Source: Paraburkholderia translucens (GTDB taxonomy: Bacteria; Pseudomonadota; Gammaproteobacteria; Burkholderiales; Burkholderiaceae). Taken from it: 64,000 nucleotides of DNA. The position numbers were made by a program, and so were the translations under genes. Position 1 is the stretch's first letter; each line of letters starts with the position of its first letter. Where the stretch lies: assembly GCF_020881035.1 (NCBI RefSeq), contig NZ_JAJITC010000008.1, positions 124,001 through 188,000 on the forward strand, read 5' to 3'. The notes beneath the pieces were generated by a model. The model had not been told where the DNA came from. It saw nothing but the letters and a program-made list of their open reading frames with translations, and made no database searches. Below are positions 47,701 to 55,164 of the stretch, in pieces.

Positions 47701-48626
47701 ACTTCGACGGACTGGGAATCGGGCAGGTCGCAATGGCCGCGCTCATGAACGTCGCGTTCGGCTTCGCCGTCGGCTCGGCACTGCTCGACGCATGGCTCGC
47801 GAAGGACGGACGAGCAGGCACGTCGCCGGCGCGCCCCGGCTGGATGCGGGCGCAACGGTCGATGCTCGCGGCGACCATCGTGTTGGTGCTTGCCGATCTC
47901 GGCTGGCTCCTGTATCAGGCGGCCTCGATGAGCGGCGTCACGTTGCCCGCGGCGTTCGGCATGGTCCCGACGGTGTTGACCCAAACTCACGTCGGCTACG
48001 GCTGGAGTATCGCGTTCGGCGGCGCACTGGTGTTGCTCGGGACCGCGCTGAGCCACGGCTCGGGCATGCTGCGCAATACCCTGGTGTGGCTTGCGGTGCT
48101 CGCGATTGCCGCGGGCAAGGCGTCGCTCGGTCATGCGACCGATGCAGGCGTCGTGTCGGCTGCAATCGGCATGCAGACGCTGCACGTGCTCGCGACGAGC
48201 GTATGGGGCGGACTCGCGATGGCCTCCGGCCTTGCAGTGCTGCCGGCGCTCGGCGCATCGACGGCGCGCGGCATGCTGATCCGCACGGCGACCCAGGTGT
48301 CGAACGTGTCGATCGTCGCGGTCGGGTTGGTATTGCTGTCCGGTGTCTTCAATGCGGTGCGCGGCTCGGGCGGTACGTTCGAGGCGGTCCATGCGAGCAC
48401 GTGGGGGCATGTGCTGACATTGAAACTCGTGCTCGTCGCGCTCGCCCTCGTGCTCGGCGGGCTGAACCGGACCTCCGCGTTGCCGCGCCTGCGCCGCACC
48501 GCGTCGACCACGGATGCGCACACCTTCGTCAACGTGATGTATCTGGAAGCGCTCGTGATGATCGGCGTGTTCGTCGTCGCGGCTGCGCTGTCGCATACCG
48601 TGCCGGCGTTCGCGGCGCTCGGTTGA
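47697..48626 (+). CDS. copD: Copper resistance/uptake protein CopD
   Basis: A 309-residue inner-membrane protein with about eight hydrophobic segments. CopD-type features include conserved His residues in TLTQTHVGYGWSI-like helix 3, SLGHATDAG, LHVLATSVWGG and FEAVHASTWGHVLTLKLVLVA. The start overlaps the copC stop (ATGA). CopCD pairs bring copper across the membrane for enzymes; the neighbouring cytochrome operon may be a user of the same respiratory chain, which is only inferred. Confidence 0.9.
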   Translation: MNFDGLGIGQVAMAALMNVAFGFAVGSALLDAWLAKDGRAGTSPARPGWMRAQRSMLAATIVLVLADLGWLLYQAASMSGVTLPAAFGMVPTVLTQTHVGYGWSIAFGGALVLLGTALSHGSGMLRNTLVWLAVLAIAAGKASLGHATDAGVVSAAIGMQTLHVLATSVWGGLAMASGLAVLPALGASTARGMLIRTATQVSNVSIVAVGLVLLSGVFNAVRGSGGTFEAVHASTWGHVLTLKLVLVALALVLGGLNRTSALPRLRRTASTTDAHTFVNVMYLEALVMIGVFVVAAALSHTVPAFAALG

Positions 48627-48682
48627 ACGCGCGGCGCGGCATGCGTGTTTGAGCGACGCGTCGACGGATGCCTGACGGCCGC

Positions 48683-48985
48683 TTACTCGAAGCCGAGGCG
48701 ATGACCGAGAATCGGCGCGCAGAATAGCGCGATCGCGCAGCCCGCGGCCTTGCCTTCGAGTTCGGCGCCGGCCGCGTGCGAGCCGGCCATCTGCGTGAGC
48801 AGATCGAAGACCTGCGGCAGGCAGTACAGCACCGCCGCGGCGAGAAAGCATCTCCCGACCACCGCGATGCTCCATCCGCGCTCGTACGCGAGCATCGCGC
48901 CGATGACGCGCAGCACGCCGAACGCGGCCAGCGCGCCGACCGCCGCCTGTTCGCGGATCAGATAGTCAGGAAGGAATTCGCCCAT
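48683..48985 (-). CDS. Small hypothetical membrane protein
   Basis: A 100-residue protein from ATG 48985 (MGEFLPDYLI), with three to four hydrophobic helices (AAVGALAAFGVLRVIGAML, VVGRCFLAAAVLYCLPQVF, AAGCAIALFCAPIL). No domain is recognised with certainty; it is convergent with copD. The upstream part of the open frame lacks a ribosome site. Confidence 0.6.
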   Translation of the reverse strand: MGEFLPDYLIREQAAVGALAAFGVLRVIGAMLAYERGWSIAVVGRCFLAAAVLYCLPQVFDLLTQMAGSHAAGAELEGKAAGCAIALFCAPILGHRLGFE

Positions 48986-49129
48986 GGCCGTGCCCGATGC
49001 ATGTGTGGTTTGCATGCATTGCAGCAAGGCGCAGGCGATGCGTCTGTCCGATACCGAACAAACGTCGCGCAAGGTGGCAGGAACGCCGCCGGCCGGCAGC
49101 ATTCCGCCTGCTTCGCTCAACCGCTCAGA

Positions 49130-50278
49130 TCACCACTCGGCGACGCTGCCGTCCGCGTGACGCCACACCGGATTGCGCCAGCGATGACCGACCTTCGCCA
49201 TCTCGCGCACCTTTTCTTCGTTGACCTCGATGCCGAGTCCCGGGCCCTGCGGAATCGACACGAAGCCGTCTTCGTACCTGAAGACTTCCGGGTTGCGGAT
49301 GTAGTCGAGCAGGTCGTTGCCCTGGTTGTAGTGGATGCCGAGACTCTGTTCCTGGATGAACGCGTTGTAGCTCACCGCATCGATCTGCAAACAGGTTGCG
49401 AGCGCGATCGGGCCGAGCGGGCAATGCAGCGCGAGCGCGACGTCGTAGGCTTCGGCCATCGCGGCGATCTTGCGGCACTCGGTGATGCCGCCCGCGTGCG
49501 ACGCGTCCGGCTGGATGATGTCGACGTAGCCGCCCGACAGGATGTGCTTGAAGTCCCAGCGCGAATACAGACGCTCGCCGAGCGCGATCGGCGTGTTGGT
49601 CTGGTTGACGATGTCGCGCAGCGCCTCGGCGTTCTCGGAGAGCACCGGCTCCTCGATGAACAGCAGCTTGTACGGATCGAGTTCCTTGGCGAGCACCTTC
49701 GCCATCGGCTTGTGCACGCGGCCGTGAAAGTCCACGCCGATGCCGATGTTAGGCCCGACCGCCTCGCGCACCGCCGCGACGTTGTTGATGACGCCTTGCA
49801 CCTTGTCGAACGTGTCGATGATCTGCAACTCTTCCGAGCCGTTCATCTTGACGGCCTTGAAGCCGCGTTCGACTACCGCGCGCGCGTTGTTGGCGACATC
49901 GCTCGGACGGTCGCCGCCGATCCACGAGTACACCTTGATCTTGTCGCGCACCTGGCCGCCGAGCAGCGCATGCACGGGCACGCCATGATGCTTGCCCTTG
50001 ATGTCCCACAGCGCCTGATCGACGCCGGCGATCGCGCTCATCGTGATCGGGCCGCCGCGATAGAAGCCCGCGCGGTACATCACCTGCCAGTGATCCTCGA
50101 TCAGAAGCGGGTCCTTGCCGATCAGATAGTCGGACAGTTCCTCGACGGCCGCGGCGACCGTATGCGCGCGGCCTTCCACCACCGGCTCGCCCCAACCGAC
50201 GATGCCTTCGTCGGTCTCGATTTTCAGGAAGCACCAGCGCGGCGGGACGATGAAGGTTTCGAGCTTCGTGATTTTCAT
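49130..50278 (-). CDS. dgoD: D-galactonate dehydratase
   Basis: Enolase-superfamily enzyme that dehydrates D-galactonate to 2-dehydro-3-deoxygalactonate, 382 residues. Metal ligands and catalytic residues lie in [51 protein letters not shown] and [10 protein letters not shown], the DgoD signature. The other dgo genes (kinase, aldolase, transporter) are not in the window. A GntR regulator is divergent, with a palindromic operator between the two. Confidence 0.94.
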   Translation of the reverse strand: MKITKLETFIVPPRWCFLKIETDEGIVGWGEPVVEGRAHTVAAAVEELSDYLIGKDPLLIEDHWQVMYRAGFYRGGPITMSAIAGVDQALWDIKGKHHGVPVHALLGGQVRDKIKVYSWIGGDRPSDVANNARAVVERGFKAVKMNGSEELQIIDTFDKVQGVINNVAAVREAVGPNIGIGVDFHGRVHKPMAKVLAKELDPYKLLFIEEPVLSENAEALRDIVNQTNTPIALGERLYSRWDFKHILSGGYVDIIQPDASHAGGITECRKIAAMAEAYDVALALHCPLGPIALATCLQIDAVSYNAFIQEQSLGIHYNQGNDLLDYIRNPEVFRYEDGFVSIPQGPGLGIEVNEEKVREMAKVGHRWRNPVWRHADGSVAEW

Positions 50279-50353
50279 GGTGAGTGTCTCTTCTTGCGGT
50301 CAGCGCGCATTCGTAGATTCGGGAATCCCATGCTACAACAAAGCGCATTAAAG

Positions 50354-50367
50354 TACTATTAATAGTA
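50354..50367. promoter_or_regulatory. Palindromic operator between dgoD and its GntR regulator
   Basis: TACTATTAATAGTA is a perfect 14-bp palindrome in an AT-rich block, 76 bases upstream of dgoD and directly before the regulator's predicted start. The place and symmetry fit autoregulation by the adjacent GntR protein. Confidence 0.65.
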
Positions 50368-50371
50368 TTAT

Positions 50372-51106
50372 TTGCCACATAGTGGTCAAACCGGGTGCCA
50401 CGACGCCACCAGCCGCGAGGAGAAAGCCATTCAGCACGATTTGCACGGGCGAGTCGCCCAACTGCTCGCAACTGCGATTCTGCGCGGCGACTACGCGCCG
50501 GACTCGATCCTGCCGCGCGAAGCCGAGCTGATGGAGAGGTTCGACGTGAGCCGGACGGTGCTGCGCGAGGCGCTGCGCACGCTGACATCGAAAGGGCTGA
50601 TCGCATCGCGGCCGCGCGTCGGTACGCGCGTGCGTCAGAAGTCCGCGTGGAATCTGCTCGATGCCGATCTTCTCGACTGGTACTCGCGAGTCGCCGAGCC
50701 GATGGCGTTCGCTCTGAAGCTTCAGGAGATGCGCGAGATGATCGAGCCGTACGCCGCCGGCCTCGCGGCCGACGCGTACACCGCCGAGACGTTGCGCGCG
50801 CTCGCGGCCGCGCATGCCGCGATGGCGGCGGCGCGCAACGTGGACGAATGGGTGCGCGCGGACCTGGAGTTTCACCTGAGCGTGCTCAACGCGTGCAGCA
50901 ACGAATTGCTGATTCCACTCGGTGCGTTGATCGAGCGCACGCTCGAGGCGCAGTTGCGGCTCAATGCGAAACGCGCCGGTGTGTTCAACGCGTCGCTCGC
51001 CGAGCACACGGCGGTGTTCGACGCGATCCGCGCGCGCGATGCCGCAGCGGCGCGCACGGCGATGGCGTCATTGCTCGGCGTGACGCGCGGGCGAATCGAA
51101 AGCTGA
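50372..51106 (+). CDS. GntR/FadR-family regulator, probable galactonate repressor
   Basis: A 244-residue regulator. The N-terminal winged helix is about residues 20-90 (AILRGDYAPDSILPREAELMERFDVSRTVLREALRTL), and the C-terminal FCD domain (EMREMIEPYAAGLAA, DLEFHLSVLNACSN, AEHTAVFDAI) carries metal-binding residues that sense an acid ligand. The only start codon in frame is TTG 50372 with no clear ribosome site, so the N-terminus is uncertain. Its divergent position to dgoD suggests a DgoR-like role. Confidence 0.85.
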   Translation: MPHSGQTGCHDATSREEKAIQHDLHGRVAQLLATAILRGDYAPDSILPREAELMERFDVSRTVLREALRTLTSKGLIASRPRVGTRVRQKSAWNLLDADLLDWYSRVAEPMAFALKLQEMREMIEPYAAGLAADAYTAETLRALAAAHAAMAAARNVDEWVRADLEFHLSVLNACSNELLIPLGALIERTLEAQLRLNAKRAGVFNASLAEHTAVFDAIRARDAAAARTAMASLLGVTRGRIES

Positions 51107-51129
51107 GGCCGGCGTCGCCGTACTCGATC

Positions 51130-52668
51130 TCAATCCATTGCCGCGTGTGCAATCGATGCATCGGGCGCCTTGCGCGACGGACGGATCAGCAGCAGCAACG
51201 GAATGACGAGCAGCGTCGCCATGAACATCAGCTTGAAGTCGTCCAGATAGGCGACCATCGCCGCCTGCTGCGTGATCGACGCGTTCAGCGCCGCGATGTC
51301 ATAGCTCGAGCCGCTGCCGAGCATAGGCTGGATCACCGGATTGAACGCGGTGATGTTCGCCGCGAGGTCCGCGTGCGAGATTTGCGTGTTGCGCGTCATC
51401 AGCGTCTGCACGATCGAGATGCCGATACTGCTGCCGATGTTGCGCATCAGGCTGTAGGTCGCGGTGCCGTCCGCGCGCAGTTCCGGCGACAGCGTCGAAA
51501 AAGTCAGCGTGGACAGCGGCACGAACACAAGGCCGAGCCCGAAGCCCTGGATCACGCCGGGCCACACGATGTTCGACGCCGACAGCACGATCGTGTAATG
51601 CATCATCTGCCACAGCGCGAACGCCGAAATCACGAAGCCGCAGAGCAGTAGCAGCCGCGCATCGACACGTCTTAGCAGCCGGCCGGCGATCAGCATGGCG
51701 ACCATCGTGCCCGCGCCGCTAGGCGCGGTGACGAGGCCCGTGGTCGCGACCGGGTACCCCATCAGGTTTTGCAGCATCGGCGGCAACAGCGCGCGCGTCG
51801 CGTACATCACCGCGCCGATCACGAAGATGAAGAACGTGCCGGTCGCGAAGTTGGGGTCCTTCAGCAACCGGTACTTGAAGAACGAATCCTTGCCCGCCGT
51901 CGCCGTGTGCACGAGAAAAAACGCAAAGCTGGTCGCCGCGACGAGCGCCTCGATCACGATCTCGGTCGACGAAAACCAGTCGAGTTGCTCGCCGCGATCG
52001 AGCATCGCCTGCAACGCGCCGATCGCGAGGGCGAGCGTGACGAAGCCGAACGCGTCGAACTTCACGTGGTGTTTCGGTTCGCGCGTCGGCAGGAAGGTTG
52101 CGACGCCGAACAGCGCGAACGCGCCGATCGGCACGTTGATGAAGAACACCCAGCGCCAGTTGTAGCTATCGGTCAGCCAGCCGCCAAGCGTCGGACCGAG
52201 GATCGGGCCGACCATCACGCCCATGCCCCACACGGCCATCGCCTGACCCTGCTTTTCGCGCGGGTTGATGTCGAGCAGGATCGATTGCGACAGCGGCACC
52301 AGCGACGCGCCGAAGACCCCCTGCAGCAGGCGCGACACGACGATCTGCGGCAGTGTCTCCGAGAGTCCGCACAGCGCGGACGCCACGGTGAAGCCGCTGA
52401 TCGCAATCAGCAGCAGCCGCTTCGTGCTGAGGCGATCCGACAGCCAGCCGGTAAGCGGCGTCGCGATCGCGGCGGCGACGATATAGGAGGTGAGCACCCA
52501 CGTGATCTCGTCCTGCGACGCGGAAAGCGTGCCTTGCATATGCGGCAGCGCGACGTTGGCGATCGTGCTGTCCAGCGTCTGAATCAGCGTCGCGAGCATG
52601 ATCGAGATCGTGATCATCGGCCGGTTGAGCGGCGCGGCGGCGCTTGCCGGCGTGGAGGCGGAAGACAT
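51130..52668 (-). CDS. DHA2-family multidrug efflux MFS transporter (EmrB-like)
   Basis: A 512-residue 14-helix proton antiporter. Family motifs include the first-helix LIQTLDSTIANVALP, motif A after helix 2 (GWLSDRLSTKRLL), and the antiporter motif C in WGMGVMVGPILGPTLGGWL. It should export hydrophobic drugs or toxic metabolites. No EmrA-like adaptor gene is adjacent. A MarR regulator is divergent with a palindromic operator between, so expression is probably induced by ligands of that regulator. Confidence 0.93.
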   Translation of the reverse strand: MSSASTPASAAAPLNRPMITISIMLATLIQTLDSTIANVALPHMQGTLSASQDEITWVLTSYIVAAAIATPLTGWLSDRLSTKRLLLIAISGFTVASALCGLSETLPQIVVSRLLQGVFGASLVPLSQSILLDINPREKQGQAMAVWGMGVMVGPILGPTLGGWLTDSYNWRWVFFINVPIGAFALFGVATFLPTREPKHHVKFDAFGFVTLALAIGALQAMLDRGEQLDWFSSTEIVIEALVAATSFAFFLVHTATAGKDSFFKYRLLKDPNFATGTFFIFVIGAVMYATRALLPPMLQNLMGYPVATTGLVTAPSGAGTMVAMLIAGRLLRRVDARLLLLCGFVISAFALWQMMHYTIVLSASNIVWPGVIQGFGLGLVFVPLSTLTFSTLSPELRADGTATYSLMRNIGSSIGISIVQTLMTRNTQISHADLAANITAFNPVIQPMLGSGSSYDIAALNASITQQAAMVAYLDDFKLMFMATLLVIPLLLLIRPSRKAPDASIAHAAMD

Positions 52669-52686
52669 GAAGGGAGGGAATCGTCG

Positions 52687-52710
52687 ATATAGTAAGCATG
52701 CTTAGTATAT
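52687..52710. promoter_or_regulatory. MarR operator between exporter and regulator
   Basis: A 24-bp near-perfect palindrome with core TAAGCATGCTTA and flanks ATATAG / AGTATAT lies 19 bases before the exporter start and about 95 bases before the regulator. The size and symmetry fit a MarR dimer site. Confidence 0.7.
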
Positions 52711-52804
52711 CGGATGCGCCGGTTTGCGCTAGCGGGGGTTGTTCTGACGTTCGGGAGGAAGCGCAGTCGCGCTGCAAGCCGGAGCGCTTCCGTATAATCC
52801 GCGC

Positions 52805-53248
52805 ATGAAAACTCAATTCGAAGAGCGCTTCGGCTTTCTCATTTACGAAGTTGGCCGCCTCTCGGGCAAGCGTTTCGACGATCTCGCGAAGTCGTCGGTC
52901 GATCTGACGCGCGCGCAGTGCCGCGTGTTGGCCTATCTCGGCCACTACGGCGACATCAATCAGGCGCGGCTCGCGGATCTGCTCGAGGTCGCCCCGATCT
53001 CGGCGGGCCGGCTGCTCGACCGGATGGAAGAGGGCGGCTGGATCGTGCGGGCTGCGAATCCGCAGGACCGTCGCGAGCGCCAGGTGCGCATGACGCCGAA
53101 AGCCGAGCGCACGCTCGGCAAGGCGCGCAAGGTCGGCGACGAAGTTGCGCTCGAAGCGCTAAACGGCTTCAGCGATGATGAAGCGGCGCAGCTGATCGCG
53201 CTTTTGCAGCGGGTGCGCGGCAATCTGAGCCGGCTGGTGGACCGCTGA
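52805..53248 (+). CDS. MarR family transcriptional regulator
   Basis: A 147-residue winged-helix repressor. The DNA-binding region is INQARLADLLEVAPISAGRLLDRMEEGGWIVR with the wing NPQDRRERQVRMTPKAE, and the N- and C-terminal helices dimerise. It is divergent from the DHA2 exporter and most likely represses it and itself until a phenolic or drug ligand binds. Confidence 0.9.
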   Translation: MKTQFEERFGFLIYEVGRLSGKRFDDLAKSSVDLTRAQCRVLAYLGHYGDINQARLADLLEVAPISAGRLLDRMEEGGWIVRAANPQDRRERQVRMTPKAERTLGKARKVGDEVALEALNGFSDDEAAQLIALLQRVRGNLSRLVDR

Positions 53249-53283
53249 AGCGTCGCGGTGTTTGCGCGACGTCGAGGCCGCTC

Positions 53284-53313
53284 GCGCGAGCCGGGGTGGT
53301 GTTCGGCTCGCGC
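53284..53313. terminator. Hairpin between MarR gene and secreted-protein gene
   Basis: GCGCGAGCC (53284-53292) pairs perfectly with GGCTCGCGC (53305-53313) around a 12-nt loop, between convergent genes. It lacks a T-run, so its strength as a terminator is unclear. Confidence 0.45.
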
Positions 53314-53324
53314 TTCAAATCACG

Positions 53325-53663
53325 TTATCGGGATTCCGAGGCGGCCGCGGCGCCGCTCGGCGGTACCAGCTCGTAACAGCCCGGCGCCGCCGAGGTTTTC
53401 GCTTTTGCATCCGGCTGCTGTGGATCGATGCATTTGAACGCGCTCTGATCGCGCTGCACGAAGATCGTCTCGGTCGGGCTCGTGTTGACGACGGCGACGA
53501 TCTTGTAGCCGTCCTGCAGCAACGTCGCGAGCATGATTGAGCTGGCGCGCCATTGGCTGTCGGACGCGGCCGGGGTTTGGGCTCGAGCGGTCAGGGTGGC
53601 GGTCGTGCCGGCGAGCGTGAGCGCAGCAGTGGTTGCGGCGAGCGCGACGGTGCGGAACGTCAT
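53325..53663 (-). CDS. Secreted hypothetical protein
   Basis: A 112-residue protein with a signal peptide (TFRTVALAATTAALTLAGTTATLTARA). The mature part has two cysteines (KCIDPQQ and PGCYELVPP) that could form a disulfide and a short domain around SIMLATLLQDGYKIVAVVN. AGGAGG upstream of ATG 53663 decides the start; the open frame runs 36 codons further. I recognise no family. It is divergent from the radical SAM gene. Confidence 0.68.
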   Translation of the reverse strand: MTFRTVALAATTAALTLAGTTATLTARAQTPAASDSQWRASSIMLATLLQDGYKIVAVVNTSPTETIFVQRDQSAFKCIDPQQPDAKAKTSAAPGCYELVPPSGAAAASESR

Positions 53664-53939
53664 CAGGGGGAACCTCCTCGAAGTTGCGATAGATGGGACG
53701 ATTCTGGAAAGAAGGCTGCCAGAGCCTGCGTCCCCAAACCAGAGCGACATTCGTTCGACAGAATCGGCCAATGGCGGGCGGCTGCGAATGCCAGATTGAG
53801 CTGCTCTGCGCCGCCGCTCGCGGACGCCGCGGCTGGCCGCCTCACCCCCGGTAGTATGGGCGAAATTGAATCGCCGTCTCGCGTGGCGTGTATCCTACGA
53901 AGGTTCGTGCCGGATTCGTCAACAGACGGTGAGGGTTTC

Positions 53940-55106
53940 ATGGATACGACTGAGCGGACCATCAAGTGGCGAAATCTTCGGCACGCAGAAGCTGCCGGAA
54001 GCGAGCCAAGGAATCCACTTCCTGCGGTCTGTGATGTATCGATAACGAACGTTTGCAATGCCGCGTGCGACTTCTGCGGGTTCTCGCGCGAAAAGAAGCT
54101 GGCGGGCCCGCGACGCTATCTCGACCCTGACGAGTTCGCGCGTGCGCTGCCGATCCTGCGCCGACGCCGTATTCGTTACATGACGCTGCAGGGAGGCGAA
54201 CCGCTGGTTCACCCCGAGATCGCATCGCTCGTGGCGTCGGCCACCAAGGCCGGCATCCAGTGCGGCGTGATCACGAACGGCTGGTTTCTTCCCCGCCACA
54301 TCAAGGAACTGGCGGCGGCCGGCCTCAAGCGTCTTCTGATCTCCATCGATAGTGCGGACATGCGCGAGCATGAGCACAACCGCGGCCTGCGCGGTCTGGA
54401 GGCCCGCATCCGCGAGGGTATCGCTCAGGCGCATACCTTCGGCATCGAGGTCTGCGCATCGATTACAGTGAGCCGTCTGGTTCGTTACGAACTGCTTCCC
54501 GAAACGCTCAGCCGGCTTGGCTTCGATAGCGCCGTTTTTTCCTATCCAAGACGCGAGGCGTTCGGTTCCTCATCGCTTGTTTACGACGAAAATTCGACGC
54601 TCGTCGACCTAAGCCCTGCCGAATTGCTCGAAGCGTTGAGCGCGATTGCGCAACTCAAAAAGCGTTTCCGTGTGATGGACCCGAGCGCTGCGCTGGCCGA
54701 GGTCGCGCGGTTCGTGCGCGGCGAACAGCAACTAATTCCCTGTATCGGTGGCAGCAAGTATTTTTATATCGACTGGAACCTCGATATCTGGCGTTGCGAA
54801 GCGTGGCCTGAGCCGATGGGCTCCGTGTTCGACCTCGACCGGCTGCCCGACAATCGGGAGCCCTGCAACGACTGCATGATGGGGTGCTACCGGCATGCCA
54901 GCGTCCTGATGCATGGCGCCATTGCAGTGACGGAGTCGGCGTACGCGCTGGGCAGGGGCGAGTTTCGCGCTGCCGTTAGTTCGTTGTTCCAGCGCGGCGT
55001 TGCGTATTCGCTGTGGGCGCTTGCCGTGGAGGAATTGCCTCGGGCGTCGCTGACCTCGTTAGCAGGGCGGACCGGCGCACGCCGTTTGGCAGCACAGAAC
55101 GAATAA
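53940..55106 (+). CDS. Radical SAM protein with SPASM-like C-terminal cysteines
   Basis: A 388-residue radical SAM enzyme. The cluster motif CNAACDFC is at residues 39-46 (CX3CX2C), followed by the SAM-binding TLQGGEPLVHPE and the strand ITNGWFLP. C-terminal cysteines in LIPCIGG, IWRCEAW and CNDCMMGCYRH could hold a second cluster, as in SPASM or twitch domains. It lacks a B12-binding domain, so it is not HpnJ. GAGG precedes ATG 53940. The fusion gene begins 58 bases downstream on the same strand, so the two should form one operon and act on the same product. The substrate is unknown. Confidence 0.85.
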   Translation: MDTTERTIKWRNLRHAEAAGSEPRNPLPAVCDVSITNVCNAACDFCGFSREKKLAGPRRYLDPDEFARALPILRRRRIRYMTLQGGEPLVHPEIASLVASATKAGIQCGVITNGWFLPRHIKELAAAGLKRLLISIDSADMREHEHNRGLRGLEARIREGIAQAHTFGIEVCASITVSRLVRYELLPETLSRLGFDSAVFSYPRREAFGSSSLVYDENSTLVDLSPAELLEALSAIAQLKKRFRVMDPSAALAEVARFVRGEQQLIPCIGGSKYFYIDWNLDIWRCEAWPEPMGSVFDLDRLPDNREPCNDCMMGCYRHASVLMHGAIAVTESAYALGRGEFRAAVSSLFQRGVAYSLWALAVEELPRASLTSLAGRTGARRLAAQNE

Positions 55107-55164
55107 GCTCGATTGACCGCAAGCGGGGCTACTGGCGCAAGACTGTCGGCCTGTAGGAGGTCGT

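Noticed and set aside
53940..55106. Assignment of the radical SAM protein as hopanoid HpnH or HpnJ
   Set aside because: The cluster motif and flanks differ from HpnH, and the N-terminal B12-binding-type part of HpnJ is absent; left as unassigned.
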